DNA of 64,000 nt from Gemmatimonadota bacterium (GCA_947463135.1 CANHTA010000001.1:108332-172331); one strand, 5' to 3'. Counted from the stretch's first letter, positions 25,143 through 34,603 are shown. The notes: generated by a model not told the origin, from the letters alone. Program-made: numbers and translations.

Positions 25143-26597
25143 ATGTCTGCCTTGCCTCCACGTCCTGACATCGCCGCATCCGGGGCCCGCGCGCCGTCCA
25201 CCACGGCGGCCATCTTGCTCGATCGTACCGACCCGCGGCCCGTGCACTTTATCGGAATCGCCGGGGCCGGCATGAGTGCGCTCGCTGAACTCCTCGCCCG
25301 TCGGGGCGTGCCTATTCAGGGCACCGATGCCAATCCTGGTGGCGCTCCGGATCTCGCACGGTATGGAATCGTGGTGGCGCCGCATGATGCGGCGCTGGTT
25401 CGAGGTGCGCGTGCGGTGGTCTACTCCTCGGCCATTGCGGCGACGCACCCCGAAATGACGGCGGCGCGTGACGCCGGTATGACGCTGGTGCGTCGCGCCG
25501 AAGCGCTCGCGGATGCGGTGAGCGGTGGCACACTCGTGGGCATTGCCGGGACACACGGCAAAACGACCACCACCGTGATGACAACCGAGGCACTGATCGC
25601 GGCGGGACGGGAACCCACGGGCGTGGTTGGCGGGCGCGTTGAACGGTGGGCGGGGAATCTGCGGCTTGGCGGTGACACGTATGTGGTGGAGGCCGATGAA
25701 TACGATCGGTCCTTCCTCGCCCTCGATCCCACCGTGGCCGTCGTGTTGAACGTGGAAGCCGACCATCTCGACATTTATCGGGATCTTGACGACATCCGCC
25801 ACACGTTCGAGCAGTATGTGGCGCCGGCGCGCGTCGTCGTGCGCTGCGCCGATGATGAGGGCGCGATGGCGCTCCGCCTCCCGTCGCGGCACGAGGTGAT
25901 GGCGTACAGTGCAACCGCCCCCGGCACCGCACCCGCTCCCCATGCGGGGGAAGCCCGACTCGTGGCCGATGCGCTCGTGCTCGATGCCACCGGTTCGCGT
26001 TTTACCGTGCGCGTGGATGGGGAACCGCTCGGGAACATCGCGCTCGCAGTGCCCGGCCTGCACAACGTCCGGAACGCCCTCGCGGCGCTCGGTGCTGGCC
26101 TGGCACTGGGCTGTTCTGTGCCCGCGATGGCACCCGGACTCGCCGCCTTTCGCGGCGTGGAGCGCCGATTCCAGCGTCTGGGGGCGGTGCAGGGCATCGA
26201 TGTCGTGGACGACTACGCACACCACCCCACGGAAGTGCGGGCCACCCTGGCCGCGGCGCGACATGCCTTTCCGCAGCGTCGTCTCGTGCTCGCCTTCCAA
26301 CCGCACCTGTACTCGCGCACGCGTGAGTTACAGGTCGATTTCGCAAGTGCGTTGGCCGCCGCCGATGTGCTGATGTTGTGCGACATCTACGGCGCGCGTG
26401 AAGCACCGGAGCCGGGGGTGACCTCGGCGCTGATTGGCGACCGGGTCCCACCGGGTATCCTGGCGTGGCACGGTCCGCGTACCGCGGCCGCGGCGGCGCT
26501 GCGCGCCGTGGTTCAGGAGGGCGACGTGGTGATCACCATGGGCGCCGGTGATATCACGAAAACCGGTCCGGAGTTGCTGGAGGCGCTGCGCGCCTGA
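25143..26597 (+). CDS. murC: UDP-MurNAc:L-alanine ligase MurC
   Basis: The 484-residue ligase attaches the first stem residue, L-alanine, to UDP-MurNAc. It has the N-domain FIGIAGAGMSALAELLARRG, the ATP loop GIAGTHGKTTTTVM, EADEYDRSFL, VLNVEADHLDIY, RRFQRLG and DDYAHHPTEVRATLAA, all MurC-specific. The N-terminus is about 25 residues longer than needed, so the start could lie downstream of ATG 25143. murB, often next, is missing; ftsQ follows directly with a TGATG overlap. Confidence 0.96.
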   Translation: MSALPPRPDIAASGARAPSTTAAILLDRTDPRPVHFIGIAGAGMSALAELLARRGVPIQGTDANPGGAPDLARYGIVVAPHDAALVRGARAVVYSSAIAATHPEMTAARDAGMTLVRRAEALADAVSGGTLVGIAGTHGKTTTTVMTTEALIAAGREPTGVVGGRVERWAGNLRLGGDTYVVEADEYDRSFLALDPTVAVVLNVEADHLDIYRDLDDIRHTFEQYVAPARVVVRCADDEGAMALRLPSRHEVMAYSATAPGTAPAPHAGEARLVADALVLDATGSRFTVRVDGEPLGNIALAVPGLHNVRNALAALGAGLALGCSVPAMAPGLAAFRGVERRFQRLGAVQGIDVVDDYAHHPTEVRATLAAARHAFPQRRLVLAFQPHLYSRTRELQVDFASALAAADVLMLCDIYGAREAPEPGVTSALIGDRVPPGILAWHGPRTAAAAALRAVVQEGDVVITMGAGDITKTGPELLEALRA

Positions 26598-27352
26598 TGG
26601 CGACGGTACCCGCTGACCTCGGCGCACCACGCGCAACGGCCAAGGGTGAGCCAACCGTGGCACGTCCTCGCTGGCTTCGCTGGGTTCGGGGCATTGGGGC
26701 GTTGGTCACCGTCGGTGCGCTGTTAGGGGTGCCATGGTGGGGGCCGCGGGTCCTCGCACGCCTCGAGTATTTCCATGCCCGTGAGGTGGTGCTGGAGGGC
26801 GTGCAGTATGCCCGGCCCACCGAGCTCGTTGCGCTCCTCAAGCTGGATACCCTGCAATCGGTGTGGCAGCCGCTCGAGCCCTTGGCCATCCGCGTGGGGG
26901 CTCATCCGCTCGTGGCCTCGGTGGTCGTATCGCGGCAGTTGCCGGGAACCCTGCTGATTCGCGTGGTGGAGCGGGTACCGGTGGCGTATGTGCCCCAGCG
27001 CGGGCGACTCGAACCGACGGACGAGTCCGGTCGCGCGCTCCCGATCGACCCTGCGCGCTTTCCCCTGGACGTCCCGCTGGCCGCCACGGCCGATAGTGCG
27101 CTGCTGCACCTGTTGGACGGGTTGCGGAAGGATGCCCCGCGCCTCTTCGCCCGGGTCTTGCGGGGGGAACGTGCCGGACCGGACGAATTACGCGTGCAAT
27201 TGGCCGGGATCACCGTTCGGACAACCCCCGACGTGACCGTAGCCCGCTTTCAAGACATATTACCTGTGGAAGCGGACCTCGCGCGGAATCATCTGCGTGC
27301 GGTGGAGCTTGACCTCCGCTTTCGTGACCAGGTGATCGCCAGACAGCCATGA
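26597..27352 (+). CDS. ftsQ: cell division protein FtsQ/DivIB
   Basis: The 251-residue bitopic protein has a basic cytoplasmic N-terminus ending at PRWLRWVRG, a membrane helix (IGALVTVGALLGVPWWG), then a POTRA domain (YFHAREVVLEGVQYARPTEL and ISVxxxLPGTLLIRVVERVPV-type strand) and an FtsQ region with AYVPQRGRLEPTDESG. It recruits and regulates the FtsWI synthase. The sequence is weakly conserved, as is usual for FtsQ, but topology and the murC-ftsQ-ftsA order are convincing. ATG 26597 overlaps murC and the stop overlaps ftsA (ATGA). Confidence 0.9.
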   Translation: MATVPADLGAPRATAKGEPTVARPRWLRWVRGIGALVTVGALLGVPWWGPRVLARLEYFHAREVVLEGVQYARPTELVALLKLDTLQSVWQPLEPLAIRVGAHPLVASVVVSRQLPGTLLIRVVERVPVAYVPQRGRLEPTDESGRALPIDPARFPLDVPLAATADSALLHLLDGLRKDAPRLFARVLRGERAGPDELRVQLAGITVRTTPDVTVARFQDILPVEADLARNHLRAVELDLRFRDQVIARQP

Positions 27353-28602
27353 CTTCCGAACCTATTGTTGCCACCCTCGATATCGGCACCGCCTACACCA
27401 CTGCGATCGTCGCGGCGGTCCATGGCGATTTGCCGCGCACGCCGACGCTGCGTGTCCTCGGGGTCGGGAGCACCCGCACCATGGGCCTGCGTCGCGGCGT
27501 CGTGTCTGACATCGAAGAGGCCACGCGCAGTATCCGCAAAGCCGTTGAGGAGGCCAGCCGCGTGGCTGGCGTCGCTCCGGACTCGCTCTACGGGGGTCTT
27601 GCGGGAGAGCACGTGCGCGCGATGTGCTCCACGGGTGTGGTGGCCATTAGCGGCCATGAGATTGTGCGTGCCGATGTCGATCGCGTGAACGAAGTTGCCC
27701 GCGCCATGGCTATCCCTCAGGATCGTGAGCTCTTGCACGCGATTCCGCAGGAATACCGCGTGGACAAAACCGATGGCATTCGTGATCCGGTCGGCATGAT
27801 CGGCACGCGCCTCGAAACAGAGATGTACCTCGTGACGATCGGCAGTTCGCCGGCCATGAACCTGCGCAAAAGTATCGAGCGCGCGGGCTACAAAACGCGC
27901 GAACTCGTGTTGGAGCCGCTCGCCAGTGCTTTGGCGGTACTCACCGAGGAGGAACGTGAACTGGGCGTAATCCTCGTGGAGCTCGGGGCGGGAACCACCG
28001 ACCTCGCCGTGTTTCATGAAGGCAAGATCCGGCACTTAGCCACGATTCCCCATGGTGGGAATGCCGTCACCAGCGATCTTGTGCAGGGACTTGGCATTAC
28101 CAACAACGACGCCGAGCAGCTGAAGGAAGCCTACGGGTGTGCGTACGAACCGATGGTCGATCCGGAGCAGGTCATCGCCATGCCTGCGTCGGCGTCACAC
28201 GGTGAACGCCACATCTCGCGCGAGCTCATGACCCACATCATTCATCAGCGGATGGATGAGATCTTTGATAAAGTGCAGCGCGAGGTGCAAACGGCGGGAT
28301 TTGCCGGTCGCCTCAACGCCGGCATCGTGCTCACCGGAGGCGGTGCGGCGCTGGAAGGCATCAGCGAACTCGCCGCCGATGTCTTCGGTCTTGGTGTGCG
28401 TGTCGGCGTGCCCGGCGAAAACGTGGGCGGGCTTGTGGAGCAGATTGCCGAACCGCGCTATGCGACGGCGCTCGGGCTGGCGCTGTATGGCGCGCATCGC
28501 GTTGCGCTCGGCGGCGTCATTGCGCGTCGCCCATCGCTCACCGGCGCCGGCGTTGATAAACTCGCCCTGCGCGTGAAGACGTGGTTGCAGGACTGGTTCT
28601 AA
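27349..28602 (+). CDS. ftsA: actin-like division protein FtsA
   Basis: The 417-residue protein has the actin-family phosphate loops (VATLDIGTAYTTAIVA and VELGAGTTDLAVF), the SHS2-type 1C insert (ISGHEIVRADVDRVNEVARA), EYRVDKTDGIRDPVGM, and GIVLTGGGAALEGI. The C-terminal VDKLALRVKTWLQDWF is an amphipathic membrane-targeting helix. FtsA anchors FtsZ to the membrane. Unusually, ftsZ does not follow directly: a 2.9-kb M14 peptidase gene and two palindromic elements lie between. Confidence 0.96.
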   Translation: MTSEPIVATLDIGTAYTTAIVAAVHGDLPRTPTLRVLGVGSTRTMGLRRGVVSDIEEATRSIRKAVEEASRVAGVAPDSLYGGLAGEHVRAMCSTGVVAISGHEIVRADVDRVNEVARAMAIPQDRELLHAIPQEYRVDKTDGIRDPVGMIGTRLETEMYLVTIGSSPAMNLRKSIERAGYKTRELVLEPLASALAVLTEEERELGVILVELGAGTTDLAVFHEGKIRHLATIPHGGNAVTSDLVQGLGITNNDAEQLKEAYGCAYEPMVDPEQVIAMPASASHGERHISRELMTHIIHQRMDEIFDKVQREVQTAGFAGRLNAGIVLTGGGAALEGISELAADVFGLGVRVGVPGENVGGLVEQIAEPRYATALGLALYGAHRVALGGVIARRPSLTGAGVDKLALRVKTWLQDWF

Positions 28603-28613
28603 CGGAACGGCGG

Positions 28614-28719
28614 AGTAGGGAGTAAGACGTACGGGGTACGGAGACAGCCGTCTCGGTGCCCCGTCGTTGCATGCGCCCTAGGCCGTACGCCTTACTCCGT
28701 ACTCCATACTCCCTACTTT
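28614..28719. repeat. heptad-repeat palindromic element, copy A
   Basis: The ftsA-M14 gap holds degenerate 7-base units of the form GTAnnnn: on the left GTAGGGA, GTAAGAC, GTACGGG, GTACGGA (28615-28642); on the right the complement, GCCGTAC, GCCTTAC, TCCGTAC, TCCATAC, TCCCTAC (ending at 28716). The arms pair well; GGAGTAAGACGTACGG pairs with CCGTACGCCTTACTCC at 15 of 16 positions. It may act as a terminator or be a small non-coding mobile repeat; a matching copy is at 41055. Confidence 0.75.
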
Positions 28720-28734
28720 GTTAGGAGCATTGTC

Positions 28735-31638
28735 GTGATCGTCGGTCTCTCCCGTTTTCGAGCAGTGCGTCATGCGCTCACGCGCCACGCGCTGCTGCTG
28801 GCATGCGTCCCCTTCGCGTCGGTGGCGGCTCAGCAGCTCACCACCGACACGCGTGATCCGAATCAGAAACAGGACACCACCTTCGCCAAGAGCTATCAGG
28901 AGTGGCTCGCGAACCCCAAGCATGGCAGTCCGCTGGTTGATCACTTACCGGTGGTTGCCGGCATTCCCACACCACGGGACGTGCTGGGCTATCACATCGG
29001 GGCTCCGCGGAAGCTCACGTATTACGCCGATCAGCTGAAGTACTATCGGGCGCTGGCTGCGGCCTCCCCGCGCGTGAAAATCGAAACCATCGGCCGATCC
29101 GATGAAGGGCGCGAGTTAGTCGTGGTGTGGATCACCTCCGAGGCGAACATGCAGCGTCTCGACCACAACCGGAAAAACCTCGCGCGCATTGCCGATCCCC
29201 GTGGATTCACCGAGGCGCAGGTGAAGGCGCTGCTGGCCGATACCAAGCCGCATTATCACCTCATGGGTGGTTTGCACAGCGGCGAAACCGGCCCGTCTGA
29301 AATGCTGATGGAATTGGCGTACCGTTTGGTAACGGAGACTTCACCACTCATCAATCAGATCCGCGAGCAGTTGTATGTGTCGTTCACACCGGCGGCGGAT
29401 GCGGACGGGCGTGATCGCAACGTGGATTGGTTCTTCCGCGGCCTCGATATGGCCGCCGCCATCCCGGCCCCGGCGATCGCCCCCGCTTCCGCACCGGTGC
29501 CGGCCGCTCCCTCGGCCGCCTCGCCGGGCGGCGGTGGTGGTGGTGGTGGTGGTGGTGCCGGTGTGCCGTATTGGGGGAAGTACGTGTATCACGACAACAA
29601 TCGCGATATCAACATCAAGCTCGTGCAAATGCGCGCGATTATTGATTGGTACTTCACGGCGTTCCCGCCGATTATGCACGATTTGCACGAAGCCCAACCC
29701 TTGCTCTACACCTACACCGGTGGACCGCCGCAAAACCCGAACCTCGATCCGTTGTTGTTCGCCGAGTTGCCCTGGTTTGGGAACTGGGAAATGGCACAGA
29801 TGACGAAGTGGGGGATGCCCGGGGTGTATACCCACGCGTTCATGGACGGCTGGTCTCCCGGGTATCTCGGGTCAGTGGCCTACAATCACAACGGCCTCAT
29901 GAAAATGTACGAGACGCAGTCCGGCCGTGATCTGGACAGTGCCGCGATGGCGAGCGCGCGGAGCGCGGGCAGTCGTGGTGCACCGGCACCCGGTGGTGGC
30001 TTCGGAGGACGTGCCGGGGCACTGCCAACCGGGCGCGGGGGCGCGCAGGATCGCGAGTGGTATCGCGGGAATCCCATTGGCTTCAACGATGTGGCCACGT
30101 TTACGCGCCGTTCCAATACCAACTACATGCAAACCGGTGTGCTCACGGCGATGCAGTTGGCGTCGATGTTCCCGGCTACCGTGATTGAAAACTTCTACAT
30201 CAAAACGCGCAACAGCATTGAGGAAGGGAAGGTCAAGGCGCCGTACGGATTTGTGATTCCGCTGCAACGCGACATGACGCGCGCGGCGGAATTCGTCAAT
30301 CTGTTGCGCGTGCAACGCATTGAAGTGGGGCAGGCCACGGCGCCGATCACGATCGGCTCGGTCACGTATCCCGTGGGCTCGTACGTGATTAAGCGTGATC
30401 AGCCCTATGGCCGCCTCGCCAAGAATCTGCTTGAGCGTCAGCAATACCCCGATGCCCGCTTGAACACGTATGACGACAGCGGCTGGTCGATGGGGCTCGC
30501 GATGAACGTTGACGTGGTCGAGATAGCCGACCGCGCCATTCTGTCGGCGCCCGTCGCACCGGTGACCAATGTGGTGCCGAAGGGACGTACCACGGGAACG
30601 GGAACGGCCGCGATTGCCGTGGCGCATTTGGGCTCCAACAGCATGGTCACGCTGCGGTACCTGTTGCGGTCGGTGCCCATGAAGGTGGCGGAACAGCCGT
30701 TTGCCGCGGGCGATAGCAGCTTTCCCGCCGGGTCGTTCCTAATCGAGGGGAAGTACGCGCCACGGGTGCGCGCTGTAGTTGATTCGCTTGGCCTCACGGC
30801 AGCGATGCTCAGCGCCATGCCGTCGGTGGGGATGCATGACGCCGATGTCCCCCGCGTGGCGATCTATTCCCAGTGGTCGGGGACGCAGAATCTGGGGTGG
30901 TATCGACTCACTTTCGACGCCTTTCACATCCCCTTCGACCTGATCTACAAAGAGCGGGTGGTACAGGGAAACCTGCGTCGTGATTACGACGTGATTCTGG
31001 TGGCGGAGCAGAATCTGAGCCGCCAAACCGTCATGCAAGCCAAAGCGGCACGCCCGCAGCCGTATCTGAAAAATGACAAGTACCGGTTCCTCGGCATGTA
31101 TGGCGAAACCCCTGATCTCACGGGCGGATTTGGTCAGCCTGGGGTCGATGCGTTCTCGGCGTTCCTGTCGGCGGGGGGCACCATGATCGCCATCGGTGAA
31201 GCGGCGCGGCTTCCCATTGAGTTTGGGTGGGCGCGCACGGTGGATAAGACGCCCGTGCCGGGACTCAGCGCGCAGCGTCCGCTGATTGAGGCCACGATCA
31301 CCCGTCCCGAGCATCCGGTGTTTTATGGCATGGGCAAAACCATTATCCCGGTGAAGTACGTGGGTGGGACCCCGTTCAAGGTGGGCATTGCCGACGAGGG
31401 GAACGTGCTCGCCCGCTACGTCGGCGGCGAGAAGGCCGTCCTCTCCGGATTAATGACCGGGGCGGATTCCCTGAAGAGTCGTCCCTTTGCGGTGGATGTG
31501 CCGAACGCGGTCAACGGCAACGGCCGCGTGATCCTGTTCGCCAACAACCCGATCTACCGGTGGCAGAACCATGGGGAGTTCAACATGGTGTTCAACAGCC
31601 TCATCAACTGGAACGATCGAGGCTCGGTACCGAAATAA
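28735..31638 (+). CDS. secreted M14-family zinc carboxypeptidase
   Basis: The 967-residue protein starts at GTG 28735, 7 bases after AGGAG, with a signal peptide (cleavage near ASVAAQ). The M14 domain shows the zinc pair in GGLHSGETGPSEM (HxxE), ADADGRDRNVDWFFRG, YVYHDNNRDIN, and MHDLHEAQPL with a likely third ligand. A Pro/Ala/Gly-rich insert of about 45 residues, including ten glycines, interrupts the catalytic domain. The C-terminal 350 residues have no motif I can name. It is probably a periplasmic or extracellular peptidase. It separates ftsA from ftsZ and is flanked by palindromes on both sides, which suggests an acquired cassette. Confidence 0.87.
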   Translation: MIVGLSRFRAVRHALTRHALLLACVPFASVAAQQLTTDTRDPNQKQDTTFAKSYQEWLANPKHGSPLVDHLPVVAGIPTPRDVLGYHIGAPRKLTYYADQLKYYRALAAASPRVKIETIGRSDEGRELVVVWITSEANMQRLDHNRKNLARIADPRGFTEAQVKALLADTKPHYHLMGGLHSGETGPSEMLMELAYRLVTETSPLINQIREQLYVSFTPAADADGRDRNVDWFFRGLDMAAAIPAPAIAPASAPVPAAPSAASPGGGGGGGGGGAGVPYWGKYVYHDNNRDINIKLVQMRAIIDWYFTAFPPIMHDLHEAQPLLYTYTGGPPQNPNLDPLLFAELPWFGNWEMAQMTKWGMPGVYTHAFMDGWSPGYLGSVAYNHNGLMKMYETQSGRDLDSAAMASARSAGSRGAPAPGGGFGGRAGALPTGRGGAQDREWYRGNPIGFNDVATFTRRSNTNYMQTGVLTAMQLASMFPATVIENFYIKTRNSIEEGKVKAPYGFVIPLQRDMTRAAEFVNLLRVQRIEVGQATAPITIGSVTYPVGSYVIKRDQPYGRLAKNLLERQQYPDARLNTYDDSGWSMGLAMNVDVVEIADRAILSAPVAPVTNVVPKGRTTGTGTAAIAVAHLGSNSMVTLRYLLRSVPMKVAEQPFAAGDSSFPAGSFLIEGKYAPRVRAVVDSLGLTAAMLSAMPSVGMHDADVPRVAIYSQWSGTQNLGWYRLTFDAFHIPFDLIYKERVVQGNLRRDYDVILVAEQNLSRQTVMQAKAARPQPYLKNDKYRFLGMYGETPDLTGGFGQPGVDAFSAFLSAGGTMIAIGEAARLPIEFGWARTVDKTPVPGLSAQRPLIEATITRPEHPVFYGMGKTIIPVKYVGGTPFKVGIADEGNVLARYVGGEKAVLSGLMTGADSLKSRPFAVDVPNAVNGNGRVILFANNPIYRWQNHGEFNMVFNSLINWNDRGSVPK
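29533..29556 (+). repeat. in-frame (GGT)8 microsatellite
   Basis: Eight exact GGT codons follow two GGC codons inside the M14 peptidase gene and encode a ten-glycine run. Unit length is three, so slippage would change loop length without shifting frame. It lies in the Pro/Ala/Gly-rich insert of the catalytic domain. Confidence 0.9.
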
Positions 31639-31717
31639 GCGCCACGTTGGAATCGCCCGCGGGGGCGCCCGCACGGCGCGTTGTGCCCTGAACGTGACGG
31701 CCAGAGCGGCATGAACG

Positions 31718-31744
31718 CAGGGGGTACGTGGGTCGTACTCCCTG
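31718..31744. repeat. hairpin after the M14 gene, related to the heptad-repeat elements
   Basis: CAGGGGGTACG pairs with CGTACTCCCTG across a 5-base loop, with one wobble in 11. The sequence shares GGGGTACG and GTACTCCCT with copy A at 28.6 kb. It lacks a T-run, so it is a weak classical terminator. It may be a reduced member of the same family. Confidence 0.6.
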
Positions 31745-31784
31745 CTCATTCGCGAATGTCACAAGACCGGAATTGCTGCCGTAA

Positions 31785-31793
31785 TGTGGATAA
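31785..31793 (-). promoter_or_regulatory. DnaA box (perfect TTATCCACA on the minus strand)
   Basis: TGTGGATAA on the + strand is the exact complement of the consensus DnaA box TTATCCACA. In GC-rich DNA such an AT-rich 9-mer is rare, and this is the only perfect one I noticed in the window. It lies 265 bases upstream of ftsZ. Confidence 0.5.
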
Positions 31794-31859
31794 ATCGGGC
31801 CGACTCCGTGATGGCCCCCCCGCGTGACGAATTGGTCCAACATCAACTCCAATCGCGGG

Positions 31860-31887
31860 TTGCGCGGTACACGCCGTTGTGTATTCT
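31860..31887 (+). promoter_or_regulatory. candidate ftsZ promoter
   Basis: TTGCGC (31860-31865) and TATTCT (31882-31887) are separated by 16 bases, with a predicted leader of about 160 bases to the ftsZ start. The match is moderate and made by eye. DnaA-box-like sites lie on either side of it. Confidence 0.3.
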
Positions 31888-31914
31888 AGGAAAGTGCGTG
31901 CAGTCTGCAGAACA

Positions 31915-31931
31915 TCATCCACATTTCCACA
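31915..31931 (+). promoter_or_regulatory. pair of near-consensus DnaA boxes
   Basis: TCATCCACA (31915-31923) differs from the consensus at one base. It abuts ATTTCCACA (31923-31931), which differs at two. Both point toward ftsZ and are about 125 bases from the perfect box at 31785. Confidence 0.4.
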
Positions 31932-32057
31932 GAGTCCGTGCGCGGACCGCCGAGAGTGGCGGAGCTCGCTGCTTTAGGACTCGCGGCGGTCCAGCAGATG
32001 CCGGATTGCCATGCGTATCACCCTGAGCCCACCAAGCCCCGTATGGAGCTCCCACGC

Positions 32058-33317
32058 ATGACCTTCGAGTTCGAAGAGAGCACCGCCCAAAACGCCCGCA
32101 TGAAGGTGGTCGGCGTTGGTGGCGGCGGCGGCAACGCCGTCAATCGCATGATCGAGGAGCACCTCGAGGGCGTGGAGTTCATCTCGGTGAACACCGACGC
32201 GCAGGCGCTCATGAACTCCAAGGCCGATGTCAAGATTCAGATCGGCAAGAAGCTCACGCGTGGGCTTGGCGCCGGCGCCCGTCCTGATATCGGTCGTCAG
32301 GCCATCGACGAAAACCGGGAGGACACCAAGCGGGTGCTTGGCAACGCCGACCTAGTGTTCATTACGTGTGGGATGGGGGGCGGTACGGGGACCGGTGCCG
32401 CGCCGGTGATCTGTGAGCTGGCGCGCGAAGCGGGCGCCCTCACGGTTGGCATCGTGACGCGTCCCTTCCTGTTCGAAGGGCGCAAGCGCATGCGTCAGGC
32501 GGAAGAGGGCATCGCCGAAATGCGGAAGCATGTTGACACGATGATCATCGTGCCGAACGAGCGGCTGCTGGCGGTGGTGGGGAAGGGCATCCCCTTCCAC
32601 GAGGCGCTCAAAAAGGCCGACGAAGTGCTGCTGCACGCCACCCAAGGTATCTCGCTGCTCATCAGCCAGACGGGGCTCGTGAACGTCGACTTTGCCGACG
32701 TGCGTACGGTCATGCAGAATGGGGGCTCGGCGCTCATGGGCACCGGCATCGGTCGCGGCGAAAACCGCGCCCTGGAAGCCGCTCAGCAGGCCATTGCGTC
32801 GCCACTCCTCGACAATGTGTCCATCTCCGGCGCCACCGGTGTGCTGGTCAACATCACGGGCGGCGAAGACCTCACGCTCGGTGAGGTCACCCAGATCAGC
32901 GATATCGTGCACGATGCCGTGGGCGACGGCGCAGAGATTATCTTCGGCGCCGTGCATGAGCCCGCCATGATGAACGAGATCCGGGTAACGGTCATTGCGA
33001 CCGGATTCGATCGGCAGATGCAGGGTGCCTCAGGAAACGGCGTCGTCCGGAATGTGCCGCAGGGCACCACGGCCCCTTCCGCTGGCACCCCGGCGGCCTC
33101 ATCTTTCCCGAGTTCGGCGGCCGCCAAGCCGAATCCGTCGGTCCTGCCGTTCCCGACACGGGACCGGCCCGCTGTACGGCCCGCGGCCGCGCCAGCCCGT
33201 CCGATGTGGGAGGGGGTCTCGTCACGGCCGCCTCGTGTACCTCCCGTTTCTCCGTCGAGCGACACCGAGCTCGACGACATGGAAATCCCGACGTTTATAC
33301 GGAGACAGATGGATTGA
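32058..33317 (+). CDS. ftsZ: tubulin-like division protein FtsZ
   Basis: The start is ATG 32058 ([20 protein letters not shown]), with GGAG 9 bases upstream; the track's 31938 start has no such support. The 419 residues include the GTP-binding [11 protein letters not shown], the tubulin signature [13 protein letters not shown] near 107, the T7 loop [11 protein letters not shown] near 210, a Pro/Ala-rich linker, and the C-terminal peptide [12 protein letters not shown], which binds FtsA. It polymerises into the Z ring. The stop overlaps the TTG start of the M23 gene. Confidence 0.97.
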   Translation: MTFEFEESTAQNARMKVVGVGGGGGNAVNRMIEEHLEGVEFISVNTDAQALMNSKADVKIQIGKKLTRGLGAGARPDIGRQAIDENREDTKRVLGNADLVFITCGMGGGTGTGAAPVICELAREAGALTVGIVTRPFLFEGRKRMRQAEEGIAEMRKHVDTMIIVPNERLLAVVGKGIPFHEALKKADEVLLHATQGISLLISQTGLVNVDFADVRTVMQNGGSALMGTGIGRGENRALEAAQQAIASPLLDNVSISGATGVLVNITGGEDLTLGEVTQISDIVHDAVGDGAEIIFGAVHEPAMMNEIRVTVIATGFDRQMQGASGNGVVRNVPQGTTAPSAGTPAASSFPSSAAAKPNPSVLPFPTRDRPAVRPAAAPARPMWEGVSSRPPRVPPVSPSSDTELDDMEIPTFIRRQMD

Positions 33318-34603
33318 CCAGCGCTCGCGCACGGCTCCTGATGGCCGCTCTCTGTGCCGGTATCGGAGCCTCGGCGATTGCGTTGGGACGTCCCGTCCCC
33401 GAGCGCCCCGCTGCGACTGTGCTCGCCGCGGGGTCTCGTGTTTCTGTCGGTGCCAAATGGCGCGTGCGCGTTGACACGGTGAAGCGTGGGGAACCGCTGG
33501 TCGCGGTGCTCGAACGCGCCGGTGTCCCACGCCATGAAGCGTCCCGGGTGCTGCTGGAGTCACAGGCCATCGACGCGCGGAAGATTCGCGCGGGCACGAC
33601 CATCACGTCCACCGTGAACCCGGACTCCGGGGCCTCCGAAGTCGTGCTGCAGCTCGCCATCGACCGTCTCGTGCGCTTTACCCGGTCAGCCGCCGCCGCT
33701 TCGGGATGGATCGAAACGGAAGAAACGTTGCCGTGGACCACCGATACCGTCGTCGTCGGCGGGGTGGTGTCGTCCACGCTCACCGGGGCGATTGCGCAGA
33801 GCGCCGCCGCGTTCCCCTCGGCCGTCCGTAATGAGGTGGCGTATGCGTTGGCTGACATTCTCGAGTATCGCGTTGACCTCAGCCGCGATCTTCGCGTAGG
33901 CGATTCAATCGCGGTCCTCATGGAGCGTCAGCGCGCGCCCAACGGCGCCGTACGCCCCGGCAGCGTGCTCGCCGCGCGTCTCACGGTGGATGGCCGCCGC
34001 GTGGAAACCATGCGTTTCGCGCAGGGGGCCACGGCCTCGTACTTCGACGGTGACGGGAAGTCGATGCGCGCCGCGTTCCTCCGCGCGCCGCTCGCCTTCC
34101 GGCGCATCTCCAGCGTGTTCGGACTGCGACGGCATCCCATCCTCGGCACCGTGCGCGCGCATCAGGGCATGGACTATGCGGCCCCACGTGGCACGCCAGT
34201 GCGCGCCTTGGGCAACGGGACCGTCATCTTTGCCGGATGGAAAGGCGGATACGGTCGCGTGCTCGAAATTCGGCATCCCAATGGCTTCGTGACCCGTTAC
34301 GGTCACCTCAACGGCTTTGCGCCGGGCATCCGTCGCGGCACGAGTGTCGCAATCTCCCGTACGGTGGCCTTTGTCGGCTCGACCGGCCTGTCCACGGCGC
34401 CGCACCTGCACTTTGAGGTGCTCGTCAATGGGAAGCACCGTGATCCCCGGGTGGCGCTGCGTAACGTCACGGGAGAGCCGCTTGCTCCGGGGCAGCGCGC
34501 CACCTTCGTGCAACTCAAGGCGCGCCTGTTTGCGCTCCTCGATTCCCCGCCCGCCAATACCCGTTCGGCTCCGTCAGTCGCCTCGGGCGGCGCTGGCGAC
34601 TGA
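33314..34603 (+). CDS. M23-family peptidoglycan endopeptidase
   Basis: The best start is TTG 33314, overlapping the ftsZ stop (ATTGA); it gives an N-terminal signal or anchor ([20 protein letters not shown]) and 429 residues. A LysM/OapA-like segment ([16 protein letters not shown]) precedes the Csd3-like central region, and the catalytic M23 domain has [28 protein letters not shown] and the HLHFEV zinc motif. It should cut peptide cross-links in the periplasm, and its coupling to ftsZ suggests a role in septal wall splitting. M23 paralogues that lack activity exist (EnvC), but the zinc ligands here look intact. Confidence 0.9.
   Translation: MTSARARLLMAALCAGIGASAIALGRPVPERPAATVLAAGSRVSVGAKWRVRVDTVKRGEPLVAVLERAGVPRHEASRVLLESQAIDARKIRAGTTITSTVNPDSGASEVVLQLAIDRLVRFTRSAAAASGWIETEETLPWTTDTVVVGGVVSSTLTGAIAQSAAAFPSAVRNEVAYALADILEYRVDLSRDLRVGDSIAVLMERQRAPNGAVRPGSVLAARLTVDGRRVETMRFAQGATASYFDGDGKSMRAAFLRAPLAFRRISSVFGLRRHPILGTVRAHQGMDYAAPRGTPVRALGNGTVIFAGWKGGYGRVLEIRHPNGFVTRYGHLNGFAPGIRRGTSVAISRTVAFVGSTGLSTAPHLHFEVLVNGKHRDPRVALRNVTGEPLAPGQRATFVQLKARLFALLDSPPANTRSAPSVASGGAGD

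Larger units (their letters stand above)
31639..32057. other. 419-base non-coding gap before ftsZ
   Basis: No convincing gene lies here; the 80-residue track ORF at 31784-32026 has no recognisable features. The gap holds a hairpin at 31718-31744, a perfect DnaA box on the minus strand at 31785, a candidate promoter at 31860-31887, and near-consensus DnaA boxes at 31915-31931. Its length is unusual in a cluster where genes otherwise overlap, which suggests that ftsZ has its own regulation. Confidence 0.6.

Noticed and set aside
31784-32026. 80-aa ORF before ftsZ
   Set aside because: It covers the regulatory gap, has no family resemblance, and its codon pattern is unlike its neighbours.
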